NCBI GenBank assembly: GCA_002371375.1
Contig: DFIB01000096.1
Span: forward strand, 1-20,501
DNA from: Mageeibacillus sp. UBA3708
Lineage (GTDB): Bacteria; Bacillota; Clostridia; Saccharofermentanales; Saccharofermentanaceae
DNA length: 20,501 nucleotides
Direction of reading: 5' to 3'
The notes beneath the pieces were generated by a model. That model was not told the origin of the DNA, did no database searches, and saw nothing but the letters and a program-made list of their open reading frames with translations. Shown here piece after piece: positions 7,523 through 14,293 of the stretch. Numbering within the stretch: position 1 is the first letter of the stretch; every line of letters begins with the position of its first letter. Both the position numbers and the translations under genes were made by a program.

Positions 7523-7606
7523 TTAAATTTTTCCCGGGCAGCTCGAAAAGGGTGCGGGAGGAAGGCGGAGCGGGGGGTGGAGGGCTTTGGTGACTGCGGG
7601 GAGGTG
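7523..7606. other. G-rich tract in intergenic region 7447-7828
   Basis: The divergent 382-base intergenic region holds, from left to right: the minus-strand promoter and dyads; this stretch with plus-strand G runs at 7550-7552, 7556-7558, 7572-7577, 7582-7584 and 7598-7601; the 128-bp repeat copy A (7607-7734); and a 94-base leader before the nuclease-like gene. The G runs could form a quadruplex with one long loop. No gene is seen here. Confidence 0.4.
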
Positions 7607-7734
7607 GTTTCCGCGGAAAAACGGCAGTTCTTCCGCATTTTTCGCGGAAAGATTTTCATATATCGACGAATCCGCGGAAAATACCATATTTTTCCGCAAT
7701 TATTGCGGATTGTAATTTGTTTGTAACATTAGAA
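7607..7734 (-). repeat. 128-bp dispersed repeat, copy A (inverted relative to copy B)
   Basis: The reverse complement of this stretch aligns without gaps to 14015-14142, with about 18 mismatches in 128 (about 86% identity, counted by hand). It carries repeated TTCCGC/GCGGAA units: a TCCGCAAT-A-ATTGCGGA hairpin, a TTCCGC-N7-GCGGAA hairpin and a central TCCGCGGA palindrome. It ends in GCGGAAAC. There is no open reading frame of note and no similarity outside the 128 bases. It could be a non-autonomous mobile element, a REP-like intergenic repeat or a structured RNA. Confidence 0.85.
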
Positions 7735-7828
7735 AAGTTCGGAGTCTCAATTTCGGGGGTAAAAAAAACAAATTGTTGCAATCGGAAGGTCCGGCATATT
7801 ACTGTAGGTTAAAAAGGAGTTGATCTAT

Positions 7829-8587
7829 ATGGTATTGTCAATGGAACACGCGAACCTCAGACTGAGATACTTGAACGAACGTCTTGCAGGACTGCCGTCG
7901 GGCCGGATCATGGCGAGAAGATCACATGGCAAGAGTTATGAAGTCGTATATATCAGATCCTTCAATAAAATGCCTTCTCTCAATAAACGGTACTTCAGTA
8001 TGAACCGTGAACCGGGAAGAACGCTGGCCGCTCTTGTGAAGGAAGCAAATGACGTCAGACACGAGATATCGGAGATCAGGCATTACGTTAACGGAGTGAG
8101 CACATCTTCCCATCGACCGTCGACGCTCAAGCGAAGGAGTGAACCCCGTGCCCTCAACGGCGATTTCTACAAAGAACTCAAGAAGACCGAAGACAGCAAC
8201 ACGTATCCCAAGCCCGCCAATGCCATAGAACATAACGGCATATTAATGCGGACCAAGTCGGAAGTGCTGCTCGCACAGCTGCTGGACAGACTTGGCCTTG
8301 AATATGCATATGAATCCTGCTTGGATATCGGCGGGGAGATATATCCGGATTTTACTGTATATATTCCGGAGATAGATAAGGTGTTCTTTATTGAGTACAT
8401 GGGAGCTCTGTCCAATCCGAAGTATCTGTACAAGGCGGGGGAGCGGTTCAAGAGATACATAGAAGAGGGATATATTCCCGGGCGGGACGTCATTTTCATA
8501 TGCGAGACTGATGATCAGGCGCTCGATACGCAGCTCATAGCATCGCAGATCAATGCCCTGATAATGGCGAATACATGCATCGGATAA
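7829..8587 (+). CDS. PD-(D/E)XK nuclease-fold-like protein (252 aa), function unknown
   Basis: The start is placed at the ATG at 7829, eight bases after AAAGGAGT; a TTG at 7820 lies inside the ribosome site and is less likely. The N-terminal 90 residues are Arg-rich and helical (ANLRLRYLNERLAGLP...). The C-terminal part reads MRTKSEVLLAQLLDRLGLEYAYE, then GGEIYPDFTVYI, then KVFFIEYMGAL...YLYKAGERFKRYI. This spacing of Glu145, Asp174 (PDF) and Glu189 (FIEYMG), with a downstream lysine-rich helix, matches the PD-(D/E)XK-like proteins common in Clostridia, in which the E-x-K is replaced by a WEH/IEY-G motif. DNA cleavage is therefore plausible but not proven, since the classical lysine is not in place. 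It stands alone between repeat copy A and the polyamine regulator. No terminator is obvious after it. Confidence 0.7.
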   Translation: MVLSMEHANLRLRYLNERLAGLPSGRIMARRSHGKSYEVVYIRSFNKMPSLNKRYFSMNREPGRTLAALVKEANDVRHEISEIRHYVNGVSTSSHRPSTLKRRSEPRALNGDFYKELKKTEDSNTYPKPANAIEHNGILMRTKSEVLLAQLLDRLGLEYAYESCLDIGGEIYPDFTVYIPEIDKVFFIEYMGALSNPKYLYKAGERFKRYIEEGYIPGRDVIFICETDDQALDTQLIASQINALIMANTCIG

Positions 8588-8603
8588 AAGACTCAACATT
8601 TAA

Positions 8604-8620
8604 GTTTAGAAATACTTTAC
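8604..8620 (+). promoter_or_regulatory. Operator-like site 1 of the polyamine operon
   Basis: GTTTAGAAATACTTTAC matches the second site at 8661-8679 at most positions (GTTTA-AAATACT--AC) and overlaps the -35 of the promoter at 8616-8644. It is a candidate binding site for the XRE-cupin regulator. Confidence 0.5.
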
Positions 8621-8644
8621 AAAAAGTTTAACTCGATATATAAT
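8616..8644 (+). promoter_or_regulatory. Sigma-A promoter of the XRE-cupin/pot operon
   Basis: TTTACA at 8616-8621 and a perfect TATAAT at 8639-8644 are 17 bases apart. Transcription would begin at about 8651, giving a leader of about 40 bases that contains operator-like site 2. Confidence 0.8.
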
Positions 8645-8660
8645 AAATCCCGCAAATCAC

Positions 8661-8679
8661 AGTTTACAAATACTAAACT
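8661..8679 (+). promoter_or_regulatory. Operator-like site 2, perfect dyad
   Basis: AGTTTA-CAAATAC-TAAACT has perfect 6-base arms with a 7-base centre. It lies just downstream of the predicted transcription start and directly before the ribosome site (GGAGTT at 8681). A dimeric HTH regulator bound here and at 8604-8620 would bracket the promoter. Confidence 0.6.
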
Positions 8680-8691
8680 TGGAGTTAAGCA

Positions 8692-9231
8692 ATGGAAATT
8701 GGCAAAAAGATCAGGTTTCTGAGGCAGCAGAATAACCTCACTCAGGAAGAACTCGGGGACAGGTGCGAACTATCCAAGGGCTTTATCTCGCAGCTTGAGA
8801 ACGACATGACGTCGCCTTCTATTACGACGCTCACCTATATTCTTGATGCGTTGGGCACCAACCTGTCTGATTTTTTCAGTGAGGAACAGGAGGAACAGGT
8901 TGTCTACGGCAAAGAGGACTACGCGGTCAAGGTGGATGAGGAGCTTAAGAACGAGACATGCTGGCTCATCTCCAACGCCCAGAAGAACGAGATGGAGCCG
9001 ATCATGATAACCATTGAGCCGGGCGGAACTACATATCCGGATAACCCGCATGAGGGCGAGGAGATAGGTTATGTGATCGAGGGGACCGTGACGATAGTGA
9101 TCGGCAGCAACAGTTATCAGGCCAGAAAGGGCGAGAGCTTCTACATCAAGCCGGACAAGCCGCACTATCTTGCCAACAACGGCAGGAAGACAGCGAAGGC
9201 TATATGGATATCTTCACCGCCGAGCTTCTGA
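8692..9231 (+). CDS. XRE-cupin transcriptional regulator of polyamine uptake (PuuR-like)
   Basis: The product has 179 residues. Residues 1-60 form an XRE helix-turn-helix (IGKKIRFLRQQNNLTQEELGDRCELSKGFISQLENDMTSPSI). About 105-175 form a small cupin domain with the motif YPDNPHEGEEIGYVIEGTVTIVIG and, further on, FYIKPDKPHYLANNG, the two cupin motifs with His/Glu ligand positions. HTH-cupin regulators such as PuuR sense small metabolites, often polyamines, through the cupin. Here the gene leads an operon, 35 bases before potA, which supports polyamine-responsive control. Two related operator-like sites surround its own promoter, suggesting autoregulation. GGAGTT six bases before the ATG is the ribosome site. 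Confidence 0.88.
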   Translation: MEIGKKIRFLRQQNNLTQEELGDRCELSKGFISQLENDMTSPSITTLTYILDALGTNLSDFFSEEQEEQVVYGKEDYAVKVDEELKNETCWLISNAQKNEMEPIMITIEPGGTTYPDNPHEGEEIGYVIEGTVTIVIGSNSYQARKGESFYIKPDKPHYLANNGRKTAKAIWISSPPSF

Positions 9232-9266
9232 CATAAGGCAACAGTTACGAGAGAGGGGAATGAATA

Positions 9267-10433
9267 ATGGCAAATAAGCAGATACTGGCCGATAAGACCG
9301 GAAGAGATCATATAATCGAGATCAAGGACCTGTGCAAGAGTTATGGTGAACAGCAGGTACTGAAGAACATTACTTTCTATATCAGGAACAACGAGTTCAT
9401 CACGCTCCTGGGTCCTTCGGGATGCGGTAAGTCGACGACACTCCGCATTATCGCGGGTTTTGAGACGGCGGATTCAGGGATCGTTAATTTCGAAGGGAAT
9501 AATCTCCTTACGGTGCCTGCGCATAAGCGCAATCTGAACACCGTTTTCCAGAGGTATGCGCTGTTCCCGCATCTGAACGTCTTTGATAACGTGGCGTTCG
9601 GACTGAAGATCAAGAAGATTGACAAGAAGGAGATTGAGGAGCGCGTTAACAAGGCGCTGACGACAGTCGGTCTGGCCGGGTTCGGCGAGCGTTATGTCGA
9701 CCAGATATCAGGCGGACAGATGCAGAGAGTTGCCATCGCAAGAGCTATCGTCAACCGTCCAAAGGTCCTGCTCCTCGACGAGCCTCTCGGAGCGCTCGAC
9801 CTTAAGATGCGCAAGGAGATGCAGATCGAGCTTAAGCAGATGCAGAGGGAGCTCGGCATCACTTTCGTGTACGTTACTCACGATCAGGAAGAGGCGCTCA
9901 CGATGAGTGATACGATCATCGTCATGAAGAGCGGTGAGATCCAGCAGATCGGAACGCCGATCGATATATACAACGAGCCCAAGAATGCATATGTCGCAGA
10001 CTTTATCGGAGAGTCCAATATCATACCCGGAACGATGACGAAGGATTACGAGGTAACTTTTGCAGGAAGGACTTTCGAGTGCGTCGATCCTCTCTTCAAG
10101 GAGATGAAGGAAGGTGCAGGCAACATGGTGGATGTTGTGGTAAGGCCTGAGGATATATACGTTAAGGAAGAGAGTGACAAGCACATCAACGGAACCGTTA
10201 CCGGGATCGTGTTTAAGGGCGTTCACTATGAGATAACAGTCATCAGCGACAACGGCGTTGAGTGGATGATCCACGACGTTGACCCGGTTAAGGTGGGGCA
10301 GCGCGTAGGTCTTACCTTCGATCCCGATGACATCCAGATAATGAGAAGGACTACTGATTCCCAGAACTACTATTGCTACGGCGCGCTGACGGGTGACCCT
10401 GTCAAGGAGCGTGAAGAGGAGGAGAAGGAATAA
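9267..10433 (+). CDS. potA: Spermidine/putrescine ABC transporter ATP-binding protein PotA
   Basis: The product has 388 residues and is cytoplasmic. Walker A is GPSGCGKST (49-57), the Q-loop lies in [12 protein letters not shown], the signature is ISGGQMQR (about 147-154), Walker B is [12 protein letters not shown] (about 167-178) and the switch His is in THDQEEA. The C-terminal part (about 240-360) is the TOBE-type regulatory region of the MalK/PotA class, containing VVRPEDIYV. The length agrees with PotA (about 350-390). It powers polyamine import with PotB and PotC. GAGAGGGG precedes the ATG at a usual distance. The stop codon abuts the potB start with no gap, so translation is coupled. 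The first 15 residues ([15 protein letters not shown]) are a short extension before the ABC core. Confidence 0.96.
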   Translation: MANKQILADKTGRDHIIEIKDLCKSYGEQQVLKNITFYIRNNEFITLLGPSGCGKSTTLRIIAGFETADSGIVNFEGNNLLTVPAHKRNLNTVFQRYALFPHLNVFDNVAFGLKIKKIDKKEIEERVNKALTTVGLAGFGERYVDQISGGQMQRVAIARAIVNRPKVLLLDEPLGALDLKMRKEMQIELKQMQRELGITFVYVTHDQEEALTMSDTIIVMKSGEIQQIGTPIDIYNEPKNAYVADFIGESNIIPGTMTKDYEVTFAGRTFECVDPLFKEMKEGAGNMVDVVVRPEDIYVKEESDKHINGTVTGIVFKGVHYEITVISDNGVEWMIHDVDPVKVGQRVGLTFDPDDIQIMRRTTDSQNYYCYGALTGDPVKEREEEEKE

Positions 10434-11873
10434 ATGAAAGATATCGGTAAGAAATTAAGTCTGATGCCGATACACGCGATGATAATGTGCTTCGCGGCAC
10501 TGTTCTCATTTGTGTCCATCTTCATCCCCATGTTTGAAGTGTTTGTTCAGTATCAGCACCAGAGGACATATTCGCTCCTGTCCATGCTCATCAATCCGAA
10601 GATCTACACAAAACTCATGAGCGGCAACGAGGTGCAACTCGACTTCCTCGGATTCGGAGTCTTGATGTTTGTCATCACAATCGTTATCGCAGTTGCGGCT
10701 GTCACACTGTCATTCAGCTACCAGCTTTTTGTGGATAATTCCAAGAAGAAGCGCATAGGCTGCATCGTTGTTATGATACTGTTCATTGCGCGCCTCGCGG
10801 CACACGTATTCACGATGTCCGGATTCATTACGGACAGTATGATGAAGTCGAACAACATGACGCCGGAGAGGCTCTATGTCGCCCAGACATTTATGGGTAA
10901 CGCAATGGTGTTCATCCTGTTCGTCGGCGCTGTCGCAAGCCTTTACGGAGCGTTAGGTCTGAAGATGAACTTCAGATTGTTCGCGTATCCCTATATCCTT
11001 TGGATTGTTGTTTTTACGGTGCTCCCGCTGCTTCTCATCCTGTTCAGGGCATTCTTCAAGTCGACCGGATCCGGTTATGAATTTACTACTGCAGGATTTG
11101 AGGTGCTGTTCGCGAGCAAAACAGTAAGAGCTACTTTCTACGGCCAGAGTATTGTGCTTCAGGAATATTTCTCGGTGTTCTTAAGAAGTCTTGATTATGC
11201 CATATGGACAACGATCGGATGCCTCATCATCGCATATCCGCTTGCGTATATCCTTGCCAAGAGGGCAAGAACCCTTCACAAGTCAGGCTCAAGACTGTTG
11301 CTTCTTTTTGTTCTCCCGATGTGGATGAATACGATGTTAAGGACTTATGCGTGGCGCGCATTCTTCAGCGAGACGGGTGTTCTCAATACGCTTCTTACGA
11401 GCCTGAACCTCGTCGATTCGCCGGTACTCTTCCTCAAGAACGAGATAATCGCAGATATCATTACAAAGCTCGTCATGACAAATGACTTCCTGCCGTACAT
11501 GATCCTGCCGATATATTCCGTTATCATCAAGATCGACCCGAACCTTCTGGAAGCATCTTATGATCTCGGTGCGGGACGATTGACCACTTTTACAAAGGTT
11601 ATCCTTCCGCTGTCCATGCCGGGTGTCATCTCAGGTATCCAGATGGTATTCATGCCTTCGCTGACCTTCTACATGATCCCCGATATCATCACGGAGGGAT
11701 CCAAGACGACGATAGGCAATACGATCCAGTCGTTCGTTCTGAATGAGAGTTCCACGCTCAATCAGGCCGGTAATGTGTTGTCGCTGCTTCTCCTGATATT
11801 CGTGCTCATAACAATGGGTGTTCTCAGGAACTCCGACAAAGACGCTGAGGGAGGAGGTATGATGACGATATGA
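10434..11873 (+). CDS. potB: Polyamine ABC transporter permease PotB with N-terminal membrane extension
   Basis: The product has 479 residues, against about 280 for ordinary PotB. The permease core begins near residue 185 (AYPYILWIVVFTVLPLLLILFRAFF) and has the usual six helices. The ATPase-contacting EAA loop is EASYDLGAGRLTTFTKVILPLSMPGV (about 373-398). The first 180 residues form an extra domain with about four hydrophobic segments (13-35, 71-97, 106-124, 151-173) not present in E. coli PotB. No function for it is evident. The start is fixed by direct abutment to the potA stop (TAAATG) and by a ribosome site, GAGGAGGAG, inside the potA end. The 3' end overlaps potC by four bases (ATGA). 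This is a genuine PotB by context and core; the extension is the odd part. Confidence 0.92.
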   Translation: MKDIGKKLSLMPIHAMIMCFAALFSFVSIFIPMFEVFVQYQHQRTYSLLSMLINPKIYTKLMSGNEVQLDFLGFGVLMFVITIVIAVAAVTLSFSYQLFVDNSKKKRIGCIVVMILFIARLAAHVFTMSGFITDSMMKSNNMTPERLYVAQTFMGNAMVFILFVGAVASLYGALGLKMNFRLFAYPYILWIVVFTVLPLLLILFRAFFKSTGSGYEFTTAGFEVLFASKTVRATFYGQSIVLQEYFSVFLRSLDYAIWTTIGCLIIAYPLAYILAKRARTLHKSGSRLLLLFVLPMWMNTMLRTYAWRAFFSETGVLNTLLTSLNLVDSPVLFLKNEIIADIITKLVMTNDFLPYMILPIYSVIIKIDPNLLEASYDLGAGRLTTFTKVILPLSMPGVISGIQMVFMPSLTFYMIPDIITEGSKTTIGNTIQSFVLNESSTLNQAGNVLSLLLLIFVLITMGVLRNSDKDAEGGGMMTI

Positions 11874-12670
11874 GATTTATCAAGAAGTTCATCCCGAATA
11901 CATATATCGGACTGGTATTGCTCTTTATCTACCTGCCCATCGCAGTGCTCATCGTGTACTCGTTCAATTCCGTTCCCAAGTCATTTATCTGGGGAGGATT
12001 CACATTCAAAAACTATGCGAATCTCTTCTCCGGTTCTGATGGCAGAACGATACTTGATTCGCTCATTACAACTCTCAAGGTTGCCGCGATCGCATCGCTG
12101 GCATCCACGATATTCGGTGTCTTCGCCAGCATCGGTATAACATACCTGTCCAAGAAGACGCAGGGCCTTGTTATGGGACTTACGTACGTTCCGAATATCA
12201 TGCCGGACCTTGTCACGGGTATCTCGTTTATGCTGCTGTTCGCCTTCCTCGGAATGCAGAAGAGCGAGGTCACGCTTATACTGGCGCACATCGCGCTGTG
12301 TGTGCCTTTCGCGATTCTGTCCATAAGCCCGAAAGTGAGGCAGATGGACAGAAGTCTCGTCGAGGCGGCGATGGACCTGGGCGCAACGAAAGCGCAGACT
12401 TTCAGACTCGTCATCATACCCGAGATCATGCCCGGAATACTGTCGTCAATAATGCTCACATTCACGCTGTCAGTCGATGATTATCTTATCAGTAATTTCA
12501 ACGTTGACAGCTCCATCCAGACATTGCCGATGACGATCTACTCCATGGCAAAACTCGGTGTCAATCCGAAGATGAACGCACTTACAACTCTTCTCTTCGT
12601 AGTGGTGTTCGTGCTCATGATAATGTCGAATCTTTCAACGATCCGTAAGAATAAAAAAGCAACAAAGTAA
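11870..12670 (+). CDS. potC: Polyamine ABC transporter permease PotC
   Basis: The product has 266 residues, the family's normal length, with six hydrophobic helices beginning YIGLVLLFIYLPIAVLIVYSF. The stretch FNSVPKSFIWGGFTFKNYANLF is typical of PotC. The EAA loop is EAAMDLGATKAQTFRLVIIPEIMPGI (about 164-189). It pairs with PotB to form the membrane channel. Its ATG overlaps the potB stop (ATGA, 11870-11873), and GGAGGAGG lies just upstream, inside the potB end. potD follows after 14 bases. Confidence 0.95.
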   Translation: MRFIKKFIPNTYIGLVLLFIYLPIAVLIVYSFNSVPKSFIWGGFTFKNYANLFSGSDGRTILDSLITTLKVAAIASLASTIFGVFASIGITYLSKKTQGLVMGLTYVPNIMPDLVTGISFMLLFAFLGMQKSEVTLILAHIALCVPFAILSISPKVRQMDRSLVEAAMDLGATKAQTFRLVIIPEIMPGILSSIMLTFTLSVDDYLISNFNVDSSIQTLPMTIYSMAKLGVNPKMNALTTLLFVVVFVLMIMSNLSTIRKNKKATK

Positions 12671-12684
12671 CAGGAGGAACAAAA

Positions 12685-13800
12685 ATGAAAAAAGGAACAA
12701 AGAAAGTAATGTCATCCGTTGTGGCAGCAGGAATGCTCTTCACGGCAATGATGTCAACGACGGCATGCGACACCCGCAAGGAGCTCATTGTGTACAACTG
12801 GGGTGAGTACATCGCCGAGGACACGATTGAGAAGTTTGAGGCAGCTCATCCGGAGTATAAGGTAGTCTACAGAACTTTCGAGACTAACGAGACGATGTAC
12901 CCCAACCTCTCAAACGGTTATGATGTCATCGTTCCGTCTGAGTACATGGTAAGTCGTCTCATCAAAGAGGAGAGGATACAGCCGGTTGACTGGAGCAAGC
13001 TCCCCAATGCATCCAAGTACATGGATCCCATGTTCAAGACGCTTCAGTATGCTGAGGACAAGGAATTATCCGACAAGGTACTGGAATACGGTGTACCTTA
13101 TCTGTACTGCACGGTAGGCCTCGTCTATGATGCGAATAAGATAAACATCCCCGAGGGTACTACAGATCCCAAGGAGATCTGGGCATCACTTTGGGATGCC
13201 GGAAATAACGGTAAGATCGGTATGTATGATTCAATGAGAGAATCGATCGGAACAGCTCTTAATTATCTCGGCTATTCCATTAATTCAATGGATGAGAAAG
13301 AACTCTCTGAAGCAATGGATCTCCTCGTAAAGCAGAAGGCCGAGGTATCTCCCGCGTACGGCGTCGATAACCTCAAGGACAAGATGGCATCAGGCGAACT
13401 CTCCGCCTCAATCGCATGGTCAGGTGACCACATTGTCATGCTCGACAGAATAGAAGAACTCGGCGGAAACGATAACATCGACCTCAGATACGTGCTCCCG
13501 GCAGGTTCCAACTGGAGTGTCGACATGATGTGTGTTCCCGTAAATTGCAAGAACTATGAGGGCGCCATGGCATTTATTGATTTCATGTACGAACCTGAGA
13601 TTGCTCTTGAGAACTGCGAATACGTAGGTTACTCAACACCTAACACGGCAGCAAAGGATATGCTCGATCCCGAAGTGTCCGGCAATATCTACTACTATCC
13701 CACAGCTGAAGTTTTCTCAACACTTGAGGTGTATTACACATCCGAGGCAGTGGAAGAGAAGTATACAGAGATCTGGAATACTGTTAAGGCAAGCAACTAA
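12685..13800 (+). CDS. potD: Spermidine/putrescine-binding lipoprotein PotD
   Basis: The product has 371 residues. A lipoprotein signal (MKKGTKKVMSS..., lipobox STTAC, Cys28) anchors it to the outer face of the membrane, as expected in a Gram-positive. Polyamine-site positions known from E. coli PotD are recognisable: NWGEY (38-42), SEYMVSRL, DSMRESIG and IAWSGD. In the segment GSNWSVDMMCVP the aspartate aligns with that of E. coli, but the tryptophan is one place earlier than usual, so ligand preference may differ. The ribosome site CAGGAGGA precedes the ATG. It is the last gene of the operon; the reaction is high-affinity capture of spermidine or putrescine and delivery to PotBC, energised by PotA. 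A long stem-loop follows the stop. Confidence 0.95.
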   Translation: MKKGTKKVMSSVVAAGMLFTAMMSTTACDTRKELIVYNWGEYIAEDTIEKFEAAHPEYKVVYRTFETNETMYPNLSNGYDVIVPSEYMVSRLIKEERIQPVDWSKLPNASKYMDPMFKTLQYAEDKELSDKVLEYGVPYLYCTVGLVYDANKINIPEGTTDPKEIWASLWDAGNNGKIGMYDSMRESIGTALNYLGYSINSMDEKELSEAMDLLVKQKAEVSPAYGVDNLKDKMASGELSASIAWSGDHIVMLDRIEELGGNDNIDLRYVLPAGSNWSVDMMCVPVNCKNYEGAMAFIDFMYEPEIALENCEYVGYSTPNTAAKDMLDPEVSGNIYYYPTAEVFSTLEVYYTSEAVEEKYTEIWNTVKASN

Positions 13801-13809
13801 AAGGATAAA

Positions 13810-13918
13810 AGCAAATAAAATAATCCCCACTCAGTCGTGACAAGCGAGAATGAATATGCATAATGCTAAAGCGCATTACTCGCTTATCACTCAAAGGAGT
13901 GGGGATTATTTATTTGCT
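13810..13918 (+). terminator. Long stem-loop after potD
   Basis: Arms of about 22 bases at 13810-13832 and 13897-13918 pair with only one bulged A (core ATAATCCCCACTC with GAGTGGGGATTAT). Inside, GTGA-C-AAGCGAG pairs with CTCGCTT-A-TCAC. The 3' arm ends in TTTATTTGCTTTATAA. It may terminate the pot transcript. A further 12-base inverted repeat encloses it: AAAGGATAAAAG (13800-13811) and CTTTTATCCTTT (13953-13964). The structure is much larger than a usual intrinsic terminator. Confidence 0.7.
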
Positions 13919-14014
13919 TTATAACGTGCGGATCAGAGGTGTGAGGGGAATTCTTTTATCCTTTAACACGGGGAGTGGGGATCAGAGGTGAGTGTCTGGC
14001 CGATCTGAGGGTAC
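13919..14014. other. Intergenic stretch with short direct repeat
   Basis: The non-coding region 13801-14293 contains the long stem-loop, this stretch, repeat copy B and the next gene's promoter. Here GGATCAGAGGTG occurs twice, at 13930-13941 and 13979-13990, with G-rich sequence between. No credible gene is seen. Confidence 0.5.
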
Positions 14015-14142
14015 TTCTAACGTTACAAACAGATTACAGTCCGCGAAAACTGCGGAAAACTATGGTGTTTTCCGCGGATTCGCAGATATATAGAAATCTT
14101 TCCGCGAAAACTGCGGAAGGAATGCTGATTTTCTGCGGAAAC
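14015..14142 (+). repeat. 128-bp dispersed repeat, copy B
   Basis: This aligns gaplessly to the reverse complement of 7607-7734 (about 110 of 128 identical, counted by hand). Hairpins are TCCGC (14040-14044) with GCGGA (14052-14056), and TTCCGC (14100-14105) with GCGGAA (14113-14118), with a central TCCGCGGA palindrome. Similarity stops sharply at TTCTAA on the left and GCGGAAAC on the right. Confidence 0.85.
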
Positions 14143-14231
14143 GATGAAGTCGGACTGATAAGACCGGTACGGCAGAACAGAACGCAACATCGGCATTGAG
14201 ATCCTGATTATCACCTTTCTACATTCTCTGT

Positions 14232-14263
14232 TATAATAACAGGAGCGCCGGATGGCGCTTCCT
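14232..14263 (+). promoter_or_regulatory. Extended -10 and leader hairpin of the 659-aa lipoprotein gene
   Basis: TGTTATAAT (-10 TATAAT at 14232-14237 with TG before it) lacks a good -35. It is followed at 14241-14263 by a hairpin, AGGAGCGCC with GGCGCTTCCT (one bulge), and then by a T-rich stretch, about 30 bases before the ATG. The hairpin could be an attenuator, an RNA-stabilising leader or a terminator of upstream transcription. Confidence 0.5.
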
Positions 14264-14293
14264 TTATACTTTTTATGAGAAAGGTGAGGTGTT

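Noticed and set aside
7773..7801. Promoter TTGTTG-17-ATATTA before the nuclease-like gene
   Set aside because: The -10 match is poor and alternatives are equally weak, so no promoter is called.
7820..7828. TTG start three codons before the nuclease-like gene's ATG
   Set aside because: The TTG overlaps the AAAGGAGT ribosome site itself. The ATG at 7829 has normal spacing.
9694..10274. Open frames on either strand inside potA
   Set aside because: They lie wholly within a clearly conserved ATPase gene and have no recognisable product.
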